Positions 51,182 through 64,000 of a stretch of 64,000 nt of DNA are shown here, one piece after another. Below the pieces are notes generated by a model that saw only the letters and a list, made by a program, of their open reading frames with translations, was not told the origin of the DNA and did not search any database. Both the position numbers and the translations under genes were made by a program. The stretch is from Dasyornis broadbenti (lineage: Eukaryota > Chordata > Aves > Passeriformes > Dasyornithidae): contig VZRN01005010.1 in assembly GCA_013397935.1 (NCBI GenBank), forward strand, positions 1,512,830-1,576,829, given 5' to 3'. Every line of letters begins with the position of its first letter. Within the stretch, counting starts at the first letter, position 1.

Positions 51182-54100
51182 CTAAAGGAAAAAGCAAATA
51201 ACATCATTGATGAGTGATTATATATTCCTGTGGCCACTGGAAAAACAGACATGCCGTATGCAGATATTACCTGAACAGAATAACAAATGTGCAAGTGTGA
51301 TATGCATTGTAAATATATTTTCTCTTGACCATAATTTAATACTATAAAAAGTAGGAGCCAGGCAGAACATAAATTTAACCCACAGAATGCAAAAAAAGTA
51401 AACAAACTGTATTTGGGAGACAAATGCTACAACTGTATTCAATAACTTTCAATTTCTCTCAAATATAGTTGCTGCCATTTACATTTTCCTAATTATAACT
51501 CAGAGTGAAAGACAAACTTCTGATGATCATTAATAATTCATTTGATACTTCTTTAAAATTCACTATAGGTATCTGTAGGGACTGTAAACAGTAAAACATG
51601 AGCCCAGAGTATCTGCCTGGCAATTTTAGACTTTATGTAAATCATAGACATAAGCCTCGTCTATTTCAGGAAATACTGGGTAAGTTGCGACTTCAACTAA
51701 TTTTGAGGGGAAAAGAAATCCTATCATTTGAACTAATTTTTGTTTCATGTTTGGTTTTACGCAAAATATGTAAAGAAAACTGAGGGATGCAATCACTTAA
51801 GGTCAATCCAATATTCATACAAATATTGCATAATGACACTACAAAATTTCATGTTGTCGCATTTTCACGACTTAATCTCTACTCTAAAGAATAAAGACCA
51901 ATTTTCCACAATTTGCTGGATGCTACATCCACAGTAAAAATAGCTGTAGAACTGGATTTCATTCAAGAGATGCATTTTTGCTGAATATTGAATCTTGAAA
52001 CTTAAGCTGAGTTCTATAAAAGATTTCAAACAGATATTAGTCTCTAAAAATTTACACAGATTTGTCTAAGAAATCCCCTTTGTAAACTGCCAATAATCAA
52101 ATCACCAGTGTCTTGGCTACTATTTATATGAACATTTCATTGTTGACAGCTAACAATTTCAATAGTCATTAAGCAAAATTCTTAAAAAGAATTAACAAGA
52201 AAATGTTATTTTTTTTTTAAATATAAAGAAATCCACCCTTGTTCTTTAAAAGAATTTATAGTTCTTATTGACATACCATATTCATTCACGCTCTGAATCA
52301 AAAGAAGGATGGCATTTTATCATATATTCTTCAACCGCATCTGATTTTTGCCTTCTTCTGTGATCTGCTCTTCAGTGATTGCTTGCAACTTTTAAAAATT
52401 CCTAGCTTGTTTTTGCTATTATGGTGGGAATTAATTTAAATCTTTCATCCCCTCACAAAAACAGAGAGACAAACACATTTCTGTTGAGTAATTAACACAG
52501 AAGACTATTTCAAAACTCCATTAAAACACTGTGTACACTATGCCTAACTGCATATATTTCAATCTGAATACACATGGTCAAGTCTTCCTGAACCTGCAAA
52601 GGATTGATGAGAAGAAATCATAAACTGTGATGTCTTTATTATTTATGCCAACTAAATCATGAAGAAGTTTATTCAGTATGTAAAACATGAGCCTTACAAA
52701 TTGAATGAAATATCCCATAATTATTGCTGTATATCTCATTTTTGTCAATATGCAGCCATACATATTAGAAATATCCTTTTTCTTTATAAAACACATCTTA
52801 AAATGCAAATTTCAATAACAATATATTTTAAGCTTTAAGTGCAACTAAAACTCTCAGCCTGATCTGATTCTTCTGAATGACAAATGTCAGGCATGGGAAT
52901 CAGCTTAAAATTAAATATGAAAATGGTATGTAGCATTTATGGTGCAATAAATCCATTTAGAAGTTATCAGTGTGAAAGAGGACACATTTACTTGGGCAAA
53001 GATGCGGAAGTATTCAGAAGCAGCAACATGGGATTTCAGGAGTGGGGTTATCATGACTCAAGTAAATCCATTACTTCTGGAATGATTACTTTTTTTAAGA
53101 AACAAAGAAAATGGTTAGAAAATTACTGTAATGAAGATTATATCATCCTGTTGGTTTTGTTTGCCTTACAAGCTGTAAAGAGACTTGAGAAATCAATTCT
53201 TGAGATTTTTGTATGTAGTTTTTGGAAAAAACATCGTTAGACAAACATGAAATTTGTTTAGAAAGAAAAATTATCAGCATAAAGGTCACTTTTTTATCAC
53301 AAAAATCATACTTTTAGGTAAAACAAATTTGCTATAAAGATCCTCCTCTTTTGAATCTACATACAAGTGCCTTGCACAAGTGCAAATAAAATTGACATAC
53401 ATCACAGCTTAAGCAACCTTCATAGCAAATAGACATCACAAAAATATGATTACACATTCATTGTCTGAAATTGTCTTCTATAATATTTATTAAATTTACT
53501 TTCTGATGGTTTCAGAAACTCCTGGATGGTGTATACCACCTTTCCCCTAAGGCCAGCTGGTACCACTCCATAATATCTGTAAAAGTTGCCTTAAGAGTCG
53601 GACATCTGACCCAGAGCTGACAAGGACAATGTCTTGAGAAATGCTGCGGTTTTGTGTATTCACAAGAAGATGCCCAAGATAAGGCAAGTATCCCTTATGT
53701 TCCTATGTCATTGTTACAGTTGCATAGGTGTTCTCATCCTCTGAAGAAAATTTATATTATACACTTTAACAAAGCTGAGGAAAGGGACAACATTTTTCCA
53801 GAATCTGTCCCTGAATTTCTATGTTTTGAAAATAACTCAATTAAAAAAAGAATCAGCAGTAATCTTTGATTAAGCAGGGATTTTTTATGCATAGCTGTGC
53901 TGACAACATGGATCTGAATAATAATTCAATCACCTGAAGATTACATAGCAATTATGTTTAAGAGTTATCATATGTAGACTGTAGTAATGACTTGTGTTCC
54001 TTCCATGATGACACTCAGCTATTAAATATCATGATAATTACCGTGGTGCAGAATGGTACTCAGACAGTAAACCATATAATTCCTGTAATTACAGTGTAAA

Positions 54101-54243
54101 TATATAATTTTTCTCATCCTTAGCCACTCAACTGTCAGCATTCGTAGGGAAGAGACCTAAGCCATCACATGAAGTATGTTCACCTGCAGTCAGTGACTGT
54201 TCTCAGAGGCTACTGCTGCAATGAGGAAAACCTTTCTAAGATA

Positions 54244-54303
54244 AAGTTAAAAAAAGAAGAGGAGAAAGAGAAGAAAATGAAGAAATATGAGGGAAAGAAA
54301 ACC
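54244..54303. repeat. GA-rich low-complexity tract
   Basis: The plus strand is almost all A and G for about 60 bp, in units such as agaagaggagaaagagaag and gagggaaagaaaa. On the CNTNAP2 sense strand it is a pyrimidine tract, with no exon beside it that I can see. Confidence 0.85.
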
Positions 54304-55824
54304 TGAGAATTTGGGGTTTTTTTAATTACATGGAAATAGGACATACAAATCTGATTACTTACAATTTGGTTTCTGCTGTGCTGGATTTCCTATTATACAG
54401 GTAGGTTGGAAAACACAGCTAACACAGTAAAAATATAACACCATTTTCATGTGGCTAGGGAGAGGTTAGGCCTTATCCTAGTAAATGTCTGAGACACTCC
54501 ATTAAAACCATTTCATTAGTTAATGCATCATCAATTTTCCTCTAAAAATAATATTTCAGAAAGCCTTGCAAAGATTGACAGGAAATTGGGTGGGAAATAT
54601 GACCCCATTCATGAATTTCAAAGGACGTTAAATCCCCAGTCACAGGTCTTTCTACTTATACTTTTGTCCTGTACTTTTGGTTACATGAAGGATTGGCAAA
54701 ATTTGACCAGGGCATCAAATCTATTTGGTGATATTTTATTTGATGCTCCAAAATAACTTGCTACCTAATTATAAAGAAACGTCTCAAATCAGACTGAAGC
54801 TCCAGAACTTCTTTAATTCCTCCATTTCTTGTGAAAGAAATATAACTATCCTCAATGTCAGCACTTTAAGAATGAAGAAGTGCTCATTCATAAAGAATCA
54901 TGAGATACTGAGACTTCTGCACAGCTTCTTAGCTACTTTGATCAAAGTACTGCCTGGAGTTACTAAAAAATCCCTGCTTCCTGAGACAGTAAAATAACAG
55001 CTATCAGAACAAAGCAGAACAGCAAAGTGCTTTCCAGAAAAATGTTTACCATACAGTGAACAAAAACTCGGGCAATTTGTTTCCCCTCCTAAATTACAAA
55101 TTTAACATGTACACATATTTTTAAATTGCTACTGATCTCTGAATGATTGACTCTTCAAAGCCTGTACAGAATATTTCAGTGGGATTAAAGATATAAAATT
55201 TCTGTACTACTGACAGACAGCGACCTTAGGTCTCACTCTGTTCTCTCTCCTCCATTTTTTCAACTGCTTAAATCGTCTGTTTAGATTAAATGAGCTTTAG
55301 GGAAAAGACTCACTTTTAGCATTCTTTTCTTACCACATAATTCGAACCTTACATCTGATTTGCTAGTAGTATAGTCATAGATGGTAATAATCATACCCTG
55401 AGCATCTACCATCCAAAAATGTTGGAGATGCATCAAAGCATCTCGGGCTGGCCCAAACTATTCCACATCTGTAGTTTCACTTGCGGCTATTAGTCACAGG
55501 TACTAAAATATCATTATGGGAAATATAAGCACATAAACAAAGTATTGTTTACATATTTTAACAACAAAACAAAAAAGTTTTCTTTTAACAAGGCAAGGGA
55601 TAAGGCTCAAAATCATACCAAAAATAAAGCCTCGTTTTGTTCTTACTCATGAAAAATTACATATACAGAAATTTCTTCAGAAAATACTAATCTGCTTTTT
55701 CAGTAGTTCCATATGCTGACAACATGATAGTGTGTTGAATTTGCCACTGGAGTCTTTGCAGCTCTAGTCTCAGTGGAACTAAGCTGAGCTGATGTTAGAG
55801 AGGCATTGCTACACCTCATTTCAC

Positions 55825-55825
<1 letters not shown>

Positions 55826-55864
<39 letters not shown>
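55826..55864. repeat. A homopolymer (39)
   Basis: A run of 39 A preceded by cattcacc and followed by tagagg. It is the longest homopolymer in the window. It could be the tail of a retroposed copy, but I recognise no retrotransposed gene or SINE body upstream of it and no clear target-site duplication. Confidence 0.95.
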
Positions 55865-55866
<2 letters not shown>

Positions 55867-56835
55867 GAGGAAGCTGTGGTCCAGCACAGCAGTCAAAAGA
55901 TTTCCTCCTCTTTTATGTTTTCTTACAATGAGGCAGAGAGCCAAAGGTACCATGTTTGAGCACTGCCTTCAGGCACTACAGCTCAGCCATAAGGTCAGGG
56001 GCAGCTCTGGCTCGAAGGATGCTACAGCCAAACTCACACTGCCTTTACTCCCTTTGTCAAAGGCAATGCACCTGTCACAAAGACAAAAAAATCTAATACA
56101 GACACAGATGTATCTTGCATATACAATAATGTATACTTATTCTTATTCTAGAAGCACACGGTGAAGGAAAATCAATCCTATGTTTCTGTTGCCTGCTTAG
56201 TTTCCACTGCACTGAGCCTGAATCCTTCTCCTATCTGTCAAGTGATGTCAATGCTTGAAAGAGAAAAAATATCTTTGCTAGGAGGTATGGAACTTTTTCC
56301 TTGCTTTTCTTTACATTACATACAATGTATATATAGCAATGCAATATCAAAGTAGCAAAGAGTGTTATGACAAGGTGTATTTTTAACTCAATTCTTGGGT
56401 AAATGACACGAACTTTACTCTTATTTTTTATATACCTGCCAGAAACTCTCTAAATAAATCTGTGAGGATGAATTCCCTAAGGTAGTGAGAATGCTTTGCC
56501 AAGTTCTGAGTGCAATATCCACTGAAGATCTACAAAGAGCACTTGGTACTTTTCATTTTTTTCTGAATTTCAAAGTACAGGCATTTTTTCCTATTATTAT
56601 CCTGATATAATATTCCTATTATAATAATTGTTGTTATTATAATGTTGGCATATTACTACTAATTTTTCTAACTCTTGTGCAAATGTTATTAATATGCGGT
56701 TTTCTGTCTGTCATAATCTTCTGTCTAATAAGAAACAAATGCAACAAGTAAAATGAAAAAGCAGTAAAAACAAAATTAAAAATAGGAAGGAGAACGATAT
56801 AAAGAAATGTAATATAATGACCATGGGTAAAAGTT

Positions 56836-56889
56836 GTCCTGTGTGTCCTGTGTGTCCTGTGTGTCCTGTGTGTCCTGTGTGTCCTGTGT
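56836..56889. repeat. 9-bp minisatellite, six perfect copies
   Basis: The unit gtcctgtgt is repeated six times without error (54 bp). It is preceded by an imperfect start (aagtt) and followed by ctccc. Since the unit length is a multiple of three, it stays open in several frames and reads as a Thr-His-Arg repeat on the minus strand. There is no splice context for translation. Confidence 0.97.
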
Positions 56890-59800
56890 CTCCCATCTTT
56901 TTTTTCTTTTTTCAGTAGGAAAATTGGGTTCTTTATGTAACTATTAAACCAAACCTTTATACAAGCCAATTGTTGCTTAAGACAATAATTTTCTGATGAG
57001 TGTACATACCAGTGAAGTACTCTGCAGTTACAACTAACTTCTGCATTAGTTACAGCATACGAAGAAGAAAACACTAAAGCATTTGAAAGTTTTTTGAACT
57101 CAGATTAGGCTTCCAAATGTGCTACACAATTATTTTCTTGAAGGTGTGTGTAAATAAGGACAATTTTTCAGGCACTTAATGATATAAAGTTAATGAATTT
57201 TTTTTGGCTGGTGATTTTTTTCATTCCAGATCTAATGTAACATGAGATTTTTCAAGCAATTTTTCTTTCATTAATTCTTTAAATTTGAAAAAGATAATTC
57301 ATTTAAAAACTAAATGGGAACATTTTAAAATATTCTATGTTTTTACATGTTTATAAAGTGGATAAATGAGAAAATGAACACATTTATTGTATACTTTGCA
57401 ATTCCGTTTTAGGCCTATGCATTCTAGCCACAGTTTAGAAAGTAAACCGTACTGAGTGCTGTGCTCCTATAGTGGGCTACTAACAGTGCCAGAGAGTACT
57501 AAGACTGTAACTCAAAATAATCTGCACCTTGGACAGAAACTATGCCTTCCAAAATCTACTCTGATTTATGACTCCAGAAAGTCAATTAGAATGCGTGCTA
57601 AGAGACACAGTATATTTCAAGAGGTCTATTCCTAGAGAAAAAAAGAGACTGGCCATCAAAGAAAATACAGCTTTCATGGCTGTACATAAGTTTTTATACT
57701 TTGAAAAGTTTTCATATGTATAGAACTACAAGGTTCATTTATGAACGTGAAAATTAAAATTCAGGCACCTTGCAACTATGAACTAGACACGACACAATAT
57801 TCTCTATGATCTACTATTCTCTAGCTATGGTACTTTAAAAGAAATTTGGTAAAAATAAATGTATAATTCAAATACTCGGAAAAAAGTCTGCTTTTTTTGT
57901 ATTTTATCATGCTGATTTACAAGCCAGAAGTGTTCCTTGCAATCATAAATACCATTTTTTTTTTTTTGTTCTTCATTTTGAAACCCATCATTTGACATTA
58001 GATCTCAATGGGAACATTAAACTATATAATTAAACTCTGAAACCAGGTACAGTAAAGAACTTAATTTACTTGAAAACAGCTAACCTCTAGTAATGTTTTC
58101 ACTGTTTATTAAAAAAGTAAATCACAAGAGCTTCGGGTCAATAAAAAAGGACAGTTCTTACTCTTGCACAATAAATGGCCAAAGCAGGTCTCAATCTTTA
58201 TTACATGCTGGACTCACTCATTACTTAATGAAAAAACTACAGCAAAGAAAGAAGTTGTACCACGTCTTACAACATTTACACTCAATTTACTCAGTGAATA
58301 AATGAGCTACAAAATAGACGAGACAATCTATTAAAACATTAAGGAAATGGATGACTAGCTGGAGCCTTGGTTTTAATGTTTACAGCTACATGCAAACTGG
58401 AAGACACACAGTTGACCTACAAAATACTGTTTTAGAATTTCTCCTTTTGATTTATTTTTGAGCTGGTGCTGCCCAGTTCAGTCATCCCCTGATGTACAAT
58501 CTTTCCACATCTCCTAATGTCTGGACACTCTCAGAACACCCATTACTCAAGACCAGATTCTTTCTCACTTAAGTTCTCTCTCCTTTATTCACCTTTATTC
58601 TCCTTTATTATAATGACTCTCAAACACATGTTCTTTACCTCTTCCAACCACGGAGCTTGTATTTAAATTAAACTTTCAAAGAGTGCTGCATGCGCAGTTA
58701 AGGAGTATGGAGCATGGACAGTTTCAAGCTCCCGTACTCAATTAAAGCTCATAGAGTAAAAGTCTCCCAATTGTCTTTCAGACTTCTGCAGTTGACTGCA
58801 AAGAGTAAGAAATGCAAGACTGACAGTTTTGTCCAGGGGACATTCTCATTTATTATAGTGAGTAACTTTGCTATTGTCTAAGGCAGAACATGTGTGTCAC
58901 TAAACCCCATTTGTAATAGATGTCCAGTCTTTTCCTTCCAACTGTCAGTCTGTTGCTGCTGCTGCTAGTTCCATCTTGGCGCACCAATTCATTCTAAGGA
59001 AACAGAAACTAAAATGAAGTGTGTTGCTATTTTCAGCTACTGCATTTCAATACAAAATGATGAGTTAAGAGAGGAAAATTCTTTAGCATAAATGATAGCA
59101 AAACAACTTTGAATATTTATACAGTTCAGTTTCACTGTCTTATTTCAAACTAATCAGAGGCAAATATCTTGTATTAGAACAACATAGGAAAAGCAGACCA
59201 CTGGCACTTGATTTTGGGCAAATAATTCAAGATAAGTAATTCAGTCAAATATTCTTTCCTCTTGTGCATAACATTCAACACATCCAAGATCATGTATTCC
59301 TCTAATGTACTCCTTACCCAATGTCATCATGCACATTGTGATGTAAGAAGGTTTTTGGATTTCGAACTTGTAAGCCATAAAATCTGAGCCATCAACTACG
59401 TTGTGAATAGACCAAGCATGAACTTAATGGTGGCTGAATCCAGTGTTTTTCTATCCTTTGTATTTATTTTAGTGTGTTCAATTAAAAAGCCCAGCTCACA
59501 TTCAAAGTTCTAAGTCAAAGCTTTATTTTCAGATGATCTATGTTGATAAAGTTCTGCCTTGGTTCAGTGAAAGTCTAATAATTTAACATGTAAACAGCCC
59601 CCAGTGATTAAGGTGCTACTGGAAAAGGGTGTACAGTTACCAGTTTTAAGTGATGTGATTTGAATTACAATCAGAAAAAATTTAAGGGTTGATGGTACTG
59701 CATCAGCACCACTTGCAACACTGCTTACACACCATAGAAAGAAAATACCAGAATGATTCAATATATAGCAATGCGAAATGCTTAACTTGCATTATATCAC

Positions 59801-59903
59801 AGGTAGAAAGTGAGCTAGTTCCCTGAGAGGGAAAAGCCATTTTTGTTGCAGAAATGCTCTCCGTGACAAGAAGTACATCAGGTAAGAGCACACAGACACA
59901 AAA

Positions 59904-59970
59904 TCATGAAGTTTCAAAGGGATCTCTAGATTTCACCTAGTACAACCCACGTGCTCAGAGCTTATTTGCA
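59904..59970 (-). mobile_element. Decayed CR1 3' tail (probable)
   Basis: The plus strand shows aatcatgaagtttcaaaggg followed by atctctagatttcacctagt and acaacccacgtgctcagagc. This resembles the common CR1 3' end (reverse complement form: aatca...gttggaagggacctctggagatcatctagtccaaccc...tgctcaaagc) with many substitutions. Only the last 65 bp or so are recognisable. This would be a much older insertion than the copy near 17 kb. The assignment rests on pattern recall only. Confidence 0.5.
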
Positions 59971-60937
59971 TATTTTATTCTGCCAGAAGCACTGAATTTC
60001 AGTTAACTGGATTTTCACCTTTGTTTCCTTACCTGAACCAGGAAAGAGAAGATTTGCTCTATCTGCAAGTGATTTTGCTTGTGTTTAACAGGCTGCACTT
60101 TCCAAGGCCAGTGATATACTGTGTCTCTCTCCCTACAGCCAGACATGACTCATCTACAATTTCTACCAGGCTTTACAGTTCAGGATTTTCTGTTATTGCA
60201 GAGCTTAAAGTCTTAGAATTCCCCACTTTCCAGAACAGTGTCTCCAGCAGGAATTTACTTATGGTATCTCAGCTGTGAGACTGCTGTTCCTCCCCTAGGA
60301 ATTGTACCACACATTTCAGGTTTCCCTGTTCAGCCAGAAATTCAGTCTCCTGAATTCTGGATTATTCTCCATCACTAAAAGATAAAAATTACAGAAAGAT
60401 GAGAGTTCATCCATGACTACTGATTTACTTTTTCTGTGTTTCTGGGTTAATTTCATTTAAGTTTTCAAGCTCTAAAGTAAATACTGATACTAGAATCTAA
60501 AACTATTGCTTATTTCCTCAACATTTTTTTCTAGTGTTTCTCTCTAAAGTTATAGGTTCCTGACAGAGAAATAAAAGTTAAACCTGTGTCTTAATAGAAG
60601 CCAGATTAAGTAAGGGAAAGAAATGGCATATTTGGTTAATCAGTTTGAAATGTCTGGAAGGCTCAAAATATCATAAGACTGTATCTCCAAGAAAAGAAAT
60701 GTCAGAAAAACCTGTTAAATTTCATTTTTTCCCAAAAATAAAGGGAGTCTGCATAAGACCATACATATAGCTTTTCTTTCAGATGGGAGCATTTTTTCTT
60801 TCTAGCATTTTTTCTGTTATTAGAGAGAGCCAAACTATGCTTGTAAATTATTTGAAAAAAACATTGTCTTTCAGTCTTCAAATTATGCAAGATTTTTTCA
60901 GATGATGGAATTAATTAAATTATTTTCTCAAAATAAT

Positions 60938-60964
60938 TTTCAAAAACCTGTATTCAAAAACCTG
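60938..60964. repeat. 14-bp offset tandem duplication
   Basis: tttcaaaaacctg (60938-60950) is followed by attcaaaaacctg (60952-60964). Confidence 0.93.
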
Positions 60965-61713
60965 ATTCTTAAAAATAATTCAACCAGCTCTGTATGTTGG
61001 TGACTGTCATTACAGCAAATACTCTTGTTACACAATGAAATTTCATAGCCCCTACTTAGGTTAAAATTGATTATGTTTAATAAGCAAAGGGAGGATAACA
61101 CTGAAGATTGTTCTGGGTGGGTAAGAAATGCATGTAAAGTGTATCCAGACAACTCACTCCAGCTTCATAAGATGCTACTATTCAATCATGAAGCAATGAA
61201 TGTTACATGTGAATAAAAGGGGAAGATGCTTTCTGAAAACTCAGATGTGGAAAAGTAAATTTTATTGCTTAAAACTGCTGCATTCCATTCTTTAAAACAG
61301 TTCTTCCTTTATGCTGGAACAAGGCATTCAGAGAAATTTTCCCTGTGGATTTGGTTGTGATGAATCTGGTGTTTGAGAGTTATTTTTCACCCTTTATCCA
61401 GACAACATTGTTTAGAACAAATCAAATAAGTAAAGCACGTAGCAGACAGGTCTCTCTTGGCTTACTACTCTGGAATACAACATAATATATAATGTGATAG
61501 CCACATCTTGCATATACACGTATCATGGATTTGGTTTGTAAAGGAAAATTGTTTTCTTTTGGGTTTAACAAATTATTGTTACAGGTATACGGGAGAAAGA
61601 CTTTATAGATATGGCAGAAGACTTTATCAAAACAGAAAAATTCTCTCTAAGGTAACAAGGAATGGACACATAAGCTTTTGTGAGCTCTTTCTGTCCATGT
61701 AGCAGCATCCTAA

Positions 61714-61738
61714 AGCAAAAAAAAAAAAAACAAAAAAA
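61714..61738. repeat. A-rich tract
   Basis: A run of A interrupted by single C bases, followed by cccaacaaaaac. Simple low-complexity sequence. Confidence 0.9.
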
Positions 61739-63232
61739 ACCCAACAAAAACAAAGCCAATATAAATGCAGATACTACTGTCGGTATATTTTAAAATACAA
61801 GTCTTCAGTAGAAGAAATCCATGTAGAGGTTATTAACCTGACAAGTCATGTTTAGTTTGTGCATGCTATAGCTAAAGTGCAGTCACTACCGCTGTTCCTC
61901 TTGTCCAAGAATTTTCCCTAATGAAAGTAGTGCTGAAGCAGCAGAACATCTCAAGTCAGTTTCTAGACTCCTGACTTTCTTAAGATGTCTTATCAGAAGC
62001 TATGCTTTTAATCACAAATACCAGCAAAGGATTAGACTTTCACCTATTTAACAAAGACAAGTGACTAACTCTTGAGCTAGGCATCAATTCTCTTTTAAAG
62101 AAAGAAAATCTAAACATACCTTTGATTTTTTTCCTTTGATAAGGCAAAACAATTTCTGAAATAGTGGTTAGGGAGTCAATTCATAACTATTTACAGAAAT
62201 GTATCTTTGATGTTCAAAAGTATTAAGAACAATCTACTCTGTCAGAAATCAATGGGAGAAAATTGAGCCATTATTTTTAATCTTTAATTTTTACTTATGA
62301 ATAACAGCCCATTAATTTCTGGGGGTTTTCATCAAAATGTAAGAATTGCTAATTGGAATTTTAACACCAACTAAGCAGTACTGTAGATACAAGAAATGCA
62401 TAAAATATTTAATGTGTAGCAAATGAAGATGAGCTGCCATTTATACATAATTACAAATAGGGTGAAAAAATCCCTTACTGAGTAAAAATTCTGCACTTCT
62501 TGTAACAAATGACTCATACTGGTTTTCCTTCACAGAACCCAGAAGCTACTTGCTATGATGAGTAATATTTAAAGGCAGTTTTACACAATCTGCATATTTC
62601 ATTTCATTTTCATTTTCAAGTCAAACAAGCAAACACACTCAAACAATGCCAACAAATGGTATACATTGTATTAATGAAAAATGAAAACTGTACTTGCAAT
62701 GCTGTCCCGGTGCAGATATGCACGTCTGCAATTGTATCTTGGTAAATCTGGAATTATTCTGATCCAACATTATTACTTTAGGTAAATAGCTCTGTATCAC
62801 TGGTACCTTGAAAATGAGTAGACTGGTGCACATTACCAGGCTTTGGAGAATGACTAAAAATAACACACTCTTATAATTGCTAAACTTTGTTGAAAAGTGC
62901 TTTCGAGCATATGTAATCTGAATAACACTGCTCGTTTTTTTTTTCTTTTTTCAGCCTGTGGGTTTCTTTGCCAGGATCGTGTTTCCTTCTCTGCTCTTCT
63001 GCTTCTCTGAGCCATTGCATTAAACAACAGAAACACTGTCCATAGTGTTTTATAGGAGATGTATCCGGTTAGAAATCAAAGCCCAAGGAGAGAAGACACC
63101 TAAACTACATATCCTAAAACTGCTCAGGAAAAAACCCTGAGTTTTTGGAGTACGAGAAAAAAATAAGGATATAAAACTGCTTGTATTGATAGCTTTTGTC
63201 TTGGAATGAATTATGGATCTTTTTGTTTATTT

Positions 63233-63257
63233 TTTTGATGTACCTTGTACATCAAAA
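63233..63257. repeat. Short perfect hairpin (11-bp stem, 3-base loop)
   Basis: ttttgatgtac, then ctt, then gtacatcaaaa. The stem is AT-rich. No poly-T transcription end signal or small RNA gene is recognisable around it. Confidence 0.9.
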
Positions 63258-63796
63258 GGTTGTAAACTCCTAGAGAAATCAGACACTATTCTTGTGAAAG
63301 CAATATTTAGCCCTCCACACAACTGAGCTTCTGTGGAAAGTCAGGCTTACTTGCAACAAGGAGTAAACACAAGGAGAACAAAAGGTAAAAGGTATGCATA
63401 CCTTTTTTTTTTTTTTCCCAGCATGCTTTAAGGATTTTGCAAGATGCTTATGATAACGAAGAAAGAGTTTTGCAGAGAAAAAAATCCACTGACACACACT
63501 GCCTGTCCAAGTTAATTAATGAGCTTGTAAATGACTGCTATTGGTGCTGAACCTGAGATATCACATCACGTGGAACTCAACCAAGATTTCTTTTCTGCTC
63601 AGCCTTGTACACACCAAGCTACTGTTGGGACACTTCTGGGGAGCGAAACTTCTTCAAAGGAGTATACTTTCAGTGCACAGCAGCCCTCTATTTACCATAA
63701 ACAGTCGGAAGACACTGTAAAGAAATGCCTGGGTCTCTAAAAGCTCTTCAGTAGTCTTTGAAATCTATGTTACAACAGATAGTACAATAATCCCTT

Positions 63797-63813
63797 AAAA
63801 AAAAAAAAAAAAA
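63797..63813. repeat. A homopolymer (17)
   Basis: A run of 17 A followed by cctcact. Confidence 0.95.
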
Positions 63814-64000
63814 CCTCACTGAATTTTCTGAGATATTTAGGCAAACATATTTTCAGCATTTTATTTTTAAAGAAAGATATAGTAAGAGTTAAAACAAGAA
63901 AAACCAATAACAATCAAAAAACCTCATAACCCATATCCCTTCCACTAATTTATTTTAATAAGGATGGGTCCTTCTGGTAGTAACTTTTCATGTCCTTAGA

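Larger units (their letters stand above)
51182..64000 (-). other. CNTNAP2: CNTNAP2 intron upstream of exon 5 (partial, at least 12.8 kb)
   Basis: This is intronic sequence running off the right edge of the window. I looked for the preceding exon, which should end a discoidin (F5/8C) domain with a Cys-Ser-Trp type sequence and leave one base of a Trp codon. I saw nothing matching on the minus strand. Contents that can be named are a purine-rich tract (54244-54303), a run of 39 A (55826-55864), a 9-bp minisatellite (56836-56889), a decayed CR1 tail (59904-59970), an A-rich tract (61714-61738), a short hairpin (63233-63257) and an A run (63797-63813). The rest is AT-rich unique sequence with only short chance reading frames. 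Confidence 0.85.

Noticed and set aside
56637..57074. 145-codon minus-strand frame with Thr-His-Arg repeats
   Set aside because: The repeats come from the 9-bp minisatellite, whose length is a multiple of three; the rest has no homology that I recognise.

Overview
The window is vertebrate, almost certainly avian, nuclear DNA that lies inside one large gene on the minus strand. The bird assignment rests on a 3'-truncated-style CR1 LINE copy (17046-17517), very low repeat density, AT-rich introns, and exons whose protein reads as a close vertebrate orthologue of CNTNAP2 (contactin-associated protein-like 2, Caspr2). The species cannot be named from the sequence.

Layout, read in the direction of transcription (high to low coordinates). 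Positions 64000-51182 are part of the intron upstream of the first visible exon. Four coding exons follow: 51181-50978 (204 bp), 48712-48528 (185 bp), 45296-45153 (144 bp) and 39320-39056 (265 bp). They are separated by introns of 2265, 3231 and 5832 bp. Positions 39055-1 are the start of a very long downstream intron with no further exon that I can see. All splice junctions are canonical GT-AG and the reading phases join exactly (1-1, 1-0, 0-0, 0-1). The four exons give 798 nt. They cover the whole first laminin-G domain of the ectodomain and the first half of the second. Exon lengths and phases agree with what I recall for human CNTNAP2 exons 5-8, so I use that numbering, with less certainty than the gene call.

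Everything else is intron: one clear CR1 fragment whose minus strand still reads the conserved C-terminus of CR1 ORF2, one badly decayed CR1 tail near 59.9 kb, TG/TA microsatellites, a 9-bp minisatellite, several homopolymer runs, short tandem duplications, a few perfect palindromes and hairpins, one G-quadruplex motif, and a 20-base assembly gap inside a T run at the left edge. Open reading frames outside the four exons look like chance openings, except the one antisense to CR1, which is a repeat artefact.

There is no sign of a bacterial, viral or other compact gene system. I found no RNA gene, CRISPR array, promoter or second protein gene that I can support. The most useful observations are the exact exon model, the homopolymer polypyrimidine tract just upstream of the exon 8 acceptor, the G-quadruplex motif, and an exon-like open segment on the plus strand (28780-29030) that deserves a transcript check.
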